DNA of 64,000 nt from Patella vulgata (Eukaryota > Mollusca > Gastropoda > Patellidae). The notes beneath the pieces are model-generated. The model did no database searches, was not told the DNA's origin, and saw nothing but the letters and a program-made list of their open reading frames with translations. The stretch spans positions 68,407,459-68,471,458 of the forward strand of contig NC_065879.2 in assembly GCF_932274485.2 (NCBI RefSeq), in the 5' to 3' direction. The position numbers were made by a program, and so were the translations under genes. Shown here piece after piece: positions 60,206 through 64,000 of the stretch (positions are counted from its first letter, which is position 1; each line of letters opens with the position of its first letter).

Positions 60206-60207
60206 CT

Positions 60208-60375
60208 CTTTTTACACACGCACGCGACAGTTAAAATGGTTTAGTTTTGCACGCGCCAGCTGTCGTCTGTTTATATATTATTTACCACTCTCTTGTTATG
60301 GAATAAATTTGGCGGGAAAATGATGCGCGTGCTTTGAGTTCGCGGCCTTTATAAAGCAATGTGAAATGGAGACAC
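60208..60375. promoter_or_regulatory. CpG-bearing patch with E2F-like, E-box and TATA-like motifs
   Basis: ACACACGCACGCGACAG, CACGCGCCAGCTG, TTTGGCGGGAAA (60,308-60,319, E2F consensus), ATGCGCGTGC, TTCGCGGCC, TTTATAAAG and ACACGTGT lie within 170 bases of otherwise AT-rich DNA. It may be a promoter or enhancer, but no gene was found next to it. Confidence 0.35.
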
Positions 60376-60509
60376 GTGTTCATTATTAATATATCCCTGC
60401 CATTAAAGAATGTTTAATTCAGTCAAGAAGGAAATGTTTTATTTACCGTAAAAAGTCATCAATCTTTTTTCAATATATCCGTTTTTCTTTTATTTACATT
60501 CGGCCTCAT

Positions 60510-60838
60510 ATAGATCTTAAAAATACATTATGGGAGATTAAATAAAGAGCTATAATAGTTAAAAACTAGATAATGTAAAGGGAATTTGCAGAAAATTTCA
60601 GTCAAATTGATCCACTCTGAACCGAGATTTTAGCGATTGAATTTTCGGCCTAGTCTCGATCATCATTACTAAAGTCGGTACGATAAAAACATAGTCTCGA
60701 TTATCCATTTCATGATTAAATCATGATTGGAAGTCGAAGAGCAAATCAGAATCTAATCCAATAAACATCGCAGGCTAATTTAGATAACATTTCAGGCCTA
60801 GGAAGATTTAGCTCATGCATAATGTATGTTTAAAGGAA
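60510..60838 (+). repeat. MITE-D copy, most complete
   Basis: Ends TTAAAAATACATTATGGGAG and CATGCATAATGTATGTTTAAAG are imperfect inverted repeats. Internal words match 47,378-47,755 in reverse. About 330 bases, no reading frame. Confidence 0.65.
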
Positions 60839-61014
60839 CTGAGCGTCTTTGATTGAGGCCAAAATAAATGCTTGAATTGGGATGACCTGGTGTCTCATTT
60901 CCATTAGCCTATACCATTTAAATTCATGTTTCGGATTAAATCAACATATATAAAATCAAATAAAATCAACAATTTTATTTTTGAAATAAATCAATGAAGT
61001 TTACCCATTTTTAA

Positions 61015-61470
61015 GTAGCCAAGTCTCTAACTCAATATCACCCAAAGTCTTCGACATTGAAAACACGAATTATTTGTCAATTTAAAACAACATTGATATT
61101 GTGATCTTACCGGGAAAAGATGGACTTCTGGTATCCAATATTTTAAACAAAATAAACATTTTACCACACGAATCGTGTACCATAATGCGTTTCAGCGTCA
61201 TTTGTAATAAGGGACTCGAAGAACGAGGCTAGACATATTCCACAAGTCATATACTTATCTGGAAAGCATGAGCAATAAATATATTATCGGTGTAGACTGG
61301 AATAACAAGACGCTAGAGATTGCCATTCGATTGAAACTTCTGGCGTGTTTCGCCGAACGAAACTGATTAGAAATAGTAGTAAAATCAGAAACGATTTAAT
61401 GTAAATACATTCATATTACATTATTATATCCATTTGTGTCTATTTCTAGGTTAGCGATTTAGCTCCTTTA
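61015..61470 (+). repeat. MITE-C copy
   Basis: Matches 24,685-25,150: TCTTCGACATTGAAAACACG, TTACCGGGAAAAGATGG, ACGAATCGTGTACCATAATG, GAACGAGGCTAGACATA and GGTTAGCGATTTAGCTCCTTTAA. Confidence 0.65.
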
Positions 61471-61496
61471 AATATTTGCAAATACATCAACAGGGG

Positions 61497-61930
61497 CTCT
61501 TGTCTGTTATAGTAAGGTACTGGCTCGCTATGACGTGGAGGTTCCAAGTTTTATCCCGATGTTGGCTGCGGATTTTACGGCGTGGTTCCCCTTGTCAGTG
61601 AAGCAGGATGGAAGGCCTGACAAGGACCAGGCCCCCCCCCCCTCCCCGTGAAAAAATTGTCGACCGTAAAAACAATAGATTACAGCACCCCTAAGAACAC
61701 TTCCCGCCCCCCTCGTTGCTCTGAGCTAGTTCAGCCCTGACAAGGACAGTAGCCCGTTCGGATTCGGCGAAAACCGAGGCCCCGTGTACCCGGTGCCGTG
61801 CGGGTAAAAGAAACATTGATAGTTGCTGTCCGGTCAAAATATCGTTCATAGAAAACTGTATAAGGCGTATGTCCGTCTTCGTTATCCCGGTAGGTACAGG
61901 AAAGTCGGACGTTAAATCCTATTTCATTCA
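61497..61930 (+). repeat. SINE-B copy with a C-rich insertion
   Basis: ACTGGCTCGCTATGACGTGG, TTTTACGGCGTGGTTCCCC and AGCAGGATGGAAGGCCTGACAAGGAC, then a 105-120-base C-rich block, then CCTGACAAGGACAGTAGCCCG and on to GTACAGGAAAGTCGGACGTTAAATCC. The words CTGACAAGGAC on both sides of the block mark the break. Confidence 0.7.
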
Positions 61931-61939
61931 TTCTGAAAA

Positions 61940-63930
61940 ATCGGAATATACGGTATACAGTTTCCTTTTGTCTGATGTCTATAAGTTGAATATTTTGAGC
62001 AACGGAAATCGTAAAGAACTATTAGCTAACAGCCTATATAATAAAAATATGAACAGTGTATGCTTTTATGCAAAGTTTTCCGTCTTTTGCATATTTAAAT
62101 TATTCCCTGAATCAAATATTGGTAAAGAAAAGTAACTGATGTGGTTAAATGTCTGCGAATTCTTTCAGGGAAATAATATTCAGGTTTATAACTCTATTTA
62201 ATTTTTTAAAAGTTCACGACATACGGACATCTTAAATCTTGTCCTGTTAATAAGGAGCATATGTTCTGATCTAGGGTCAGGTATTTAGGGAATTAAAGAA
62301 AGTCATCTGGAAAATTAGGGACTGAATTTCGATGCACCTGACCCCTTGAAACGTTGACCCCTAATTAGAATGGCGACCATCTGCCCCGATTGGGAGAGAT
62401 AAATTCCTACACATTTTAAAAGTTCAGACTTGAATTGTTCCCACCGCAACTAGAGCGTGAATTACAAACCAACCAATGAAATGACCTTGAATGCATGCCC
62501 GTGTGTACTATCAACCAATCAACGCTTGCTTGTCAGACATGCATTCCCATACACGAAAGCACCTGCTAGCCCCATTCATCAAGAATACTATTACTATAGA
62601 TAGCGTCAGCCTACCCATTCTCCCCAATAGTTCATGGGGATCAAAGTGATTGAAACTGAACACCGCTAGCCTTTAATGTAATTTATGTTTATATTTTTTC
62701 ACCTGTAAAGGTAAAATGTTAATTGAAAGCCATTTATATTCAAAATGTTCTTGAAAGGGTAACAATTATTGTTTACCTTTCTATTGATTTTTTTTTATAA
62801 TAATAGTGAAAATGTCAGATTTTATGATTATCAGGCTTGACCTATTGATTTCTTTAAAAAAAATAAACACATTTAAAGGTACAACAATTAAATCACTGTT
62901 CATTCAAATAGGTACTATTTCAACGTAATGGTTCTGTTATTAGGTAATTTAATGCCATTGATATAGCAGTATTATTACCTTAACATAAGACATTATAAGA
63001 TGATGGTCTGAAAAATATAGATATACTTTAGATGATCATAACTGATGTTAAATGTTTTTTGAATTTTTAGGTTCTGAAACTGTATATTAAACTTTTAACT
63101 TACGATTTTTTTTTGATGTATCTGATTGGGTGGGTAATAAACGAAGACCTTCCAATCATTTCAAGCGGTGATTCTTATTTGCAATGTGGGTGGCTTTAGA
63201 AATATATCTTTGGCTATTTATACAAAATGAGTGTTTATTAGATAATTTTAGACCACCCTTGCCCATTAATAAATGTGGTGTGTGTATTTTTTTGTAATAT
63301 TTTTCGTGTTCTACTGTACATGTATAGTATAAATTTATTAATTTTAATGGCGTCTCCATTGAACTGAATTGTGAATTAATGTTATGTGACGTTAAGCATA
63401 GAATTTTTATTATTGGTTCCAAATGAGGGGTTCATTACATAATCTTCCATATAAACAACCAACAAAACTAATTTATTAATATTTAAATTATATAAATGAT
63501 TTGTCTATTGTGAAACAACGCTTTGTTCTGAACAGTGCGTCATTTACAGTTGAACAATGTGGCGTTGGTTATTATTGGTACGAAAGGGGGGTCATTATAT
63601 AATTTCACGACACCTTTCTTGCTTTGTATAATATAATCATCAACATAAATCTTCATTTCTATGATAAATTCTCATTGATTCTCCTCCATATGGCTTTTAA
63701 TGTGTTGCATCCTCCATACTATAACACTATAAAACCACAGGCGATGTGTACATGACGTAATGGTCTGTATCATGATCAGACATGGTAAAAACTAAAATGT
63801 TCAAATCAACATGGCCTGTATTTGTTTGTATGCATGCGGCAACGATTTAAATCTTTCAGGCAAATATTACAGATGATACACAATAAAAAGCTGTCTTGAC
63901 AACAACCATATCGACTCAATTATTAAAATC
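61940..63930. other. Non-coding region, SINE-free
   Basis: No gene recognised; the 88-codon frames at 61,869-62,135 and 63,422-63,156 have no family features. The 62,280-62,660 part has higher GC and mixed composition (ACCCCTAATTAGAATGG, CAACCAATCAACGC) and could be regulatory. Confidence 0.4.
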
Positions 63931-63934
63931 GTTC

Positions 63935-64000
63935 AATGATGTAAGCTATTGCCAAATACAGTTCATATTAATGATGTAAGCTATTGCCAAATACAGTTCA
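63935..64000. repeat. Two-unit tandem repeat at the window edge
   Basis: AATGATGTAAGCTATTGCC followed by AAATACAGTTCA occurs at 63,935-63,965 and again at 63,970-64,000. It may continue beyond the window. Confidence 0.85.

Overview
The window looks like AT-rich nuclear DNA from an invertebrate animal, most likely a mollusc. This is inferred from two spliced animal genes with GT-AG introns, dense tRNA-derived SINEs whose tails read GACGTTAAACCCCATTTC, Tc1-like transposons, palindromic MITE-like elements and poly-C tracts. Species cannot be named from the sequence alone. No bacterial features, CRISPR arrays, rRNA or stand-alone tRNA genes were seen. No retrovirus, LTR element or Polinton could be recognised.

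Three protein-coding loci are supported. (1) A mostly intronless minus-strand gene at about 4.58-5.85 kb encodes a chymotrypsin-fold-like protein whose nucleophile motif has cysteine instead of serine (PGSCGG). It carries three internal copies of the GTG strand that opens such domains, and it lies in two overlapping frames. (2) A plus-strand five-exon peflin gene (PEF1; 25,538-30,696) encodes a 220-residue penta-EF-hand protein. All splice junctions could be placed in phase. (3) A minus-strand seven-exon E2F gene of the E2F1/2/3 type (50,580-44,074) encodes 439 residues, with cyclin-A-box-like, DNA-binding, dimerisation/marked-box and RB-binding regions. An inverted pair of E2F-consensus sites lies about 300 bases upstream of its start, suggesting autoregulation. 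A weaker candidate exon with hydrophobic segments lies at 20.1-20.4 kb.

Layout: 0-4.5 kb is SINE debris and a C-rich repeat; 4.5-5.85 kb is the protease-like gene; 5.9-25.5 kb is non-coding with scattered SINEs, tandem duplications and hairpin elements; 25.5-30.7 kb is PEF1, with a SINE nested inside an inverted-repeat element in intron 3; 32.5-37.5 kb is a transposon cluster of two Tc1/DD34E relatives and a TIR-bounded tandem-repeat element that splits a SINE; 37.6-43.7 kb is AT-rich 3' flank shared by PEF1 and E2F (tail to tail), with an approximately 18-unit minisatellite; 44.1-50.9 kb is E2F and its promoter; 51-64 kb is non-coding with several near-intact SINEs, a near-perfect 180-bp palindrome, a cluster of TGACGT sites and two MITE families.

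Two SINE families dominate. SINE-A (about 275 bp, GA/CT-rich tail) has a tRNA-like head with a TGGCCGAATGG A box. SINE-B (about 365 bp, CATTT tail) has a different head with TGGCTCAGTGGG and GTGTTCGATCCC. Both end in almost the same 3' motif, which points to a common LINE partner. Family names SINE-A, SINE-B, MITE-C and MITE-D are working labels used only here.
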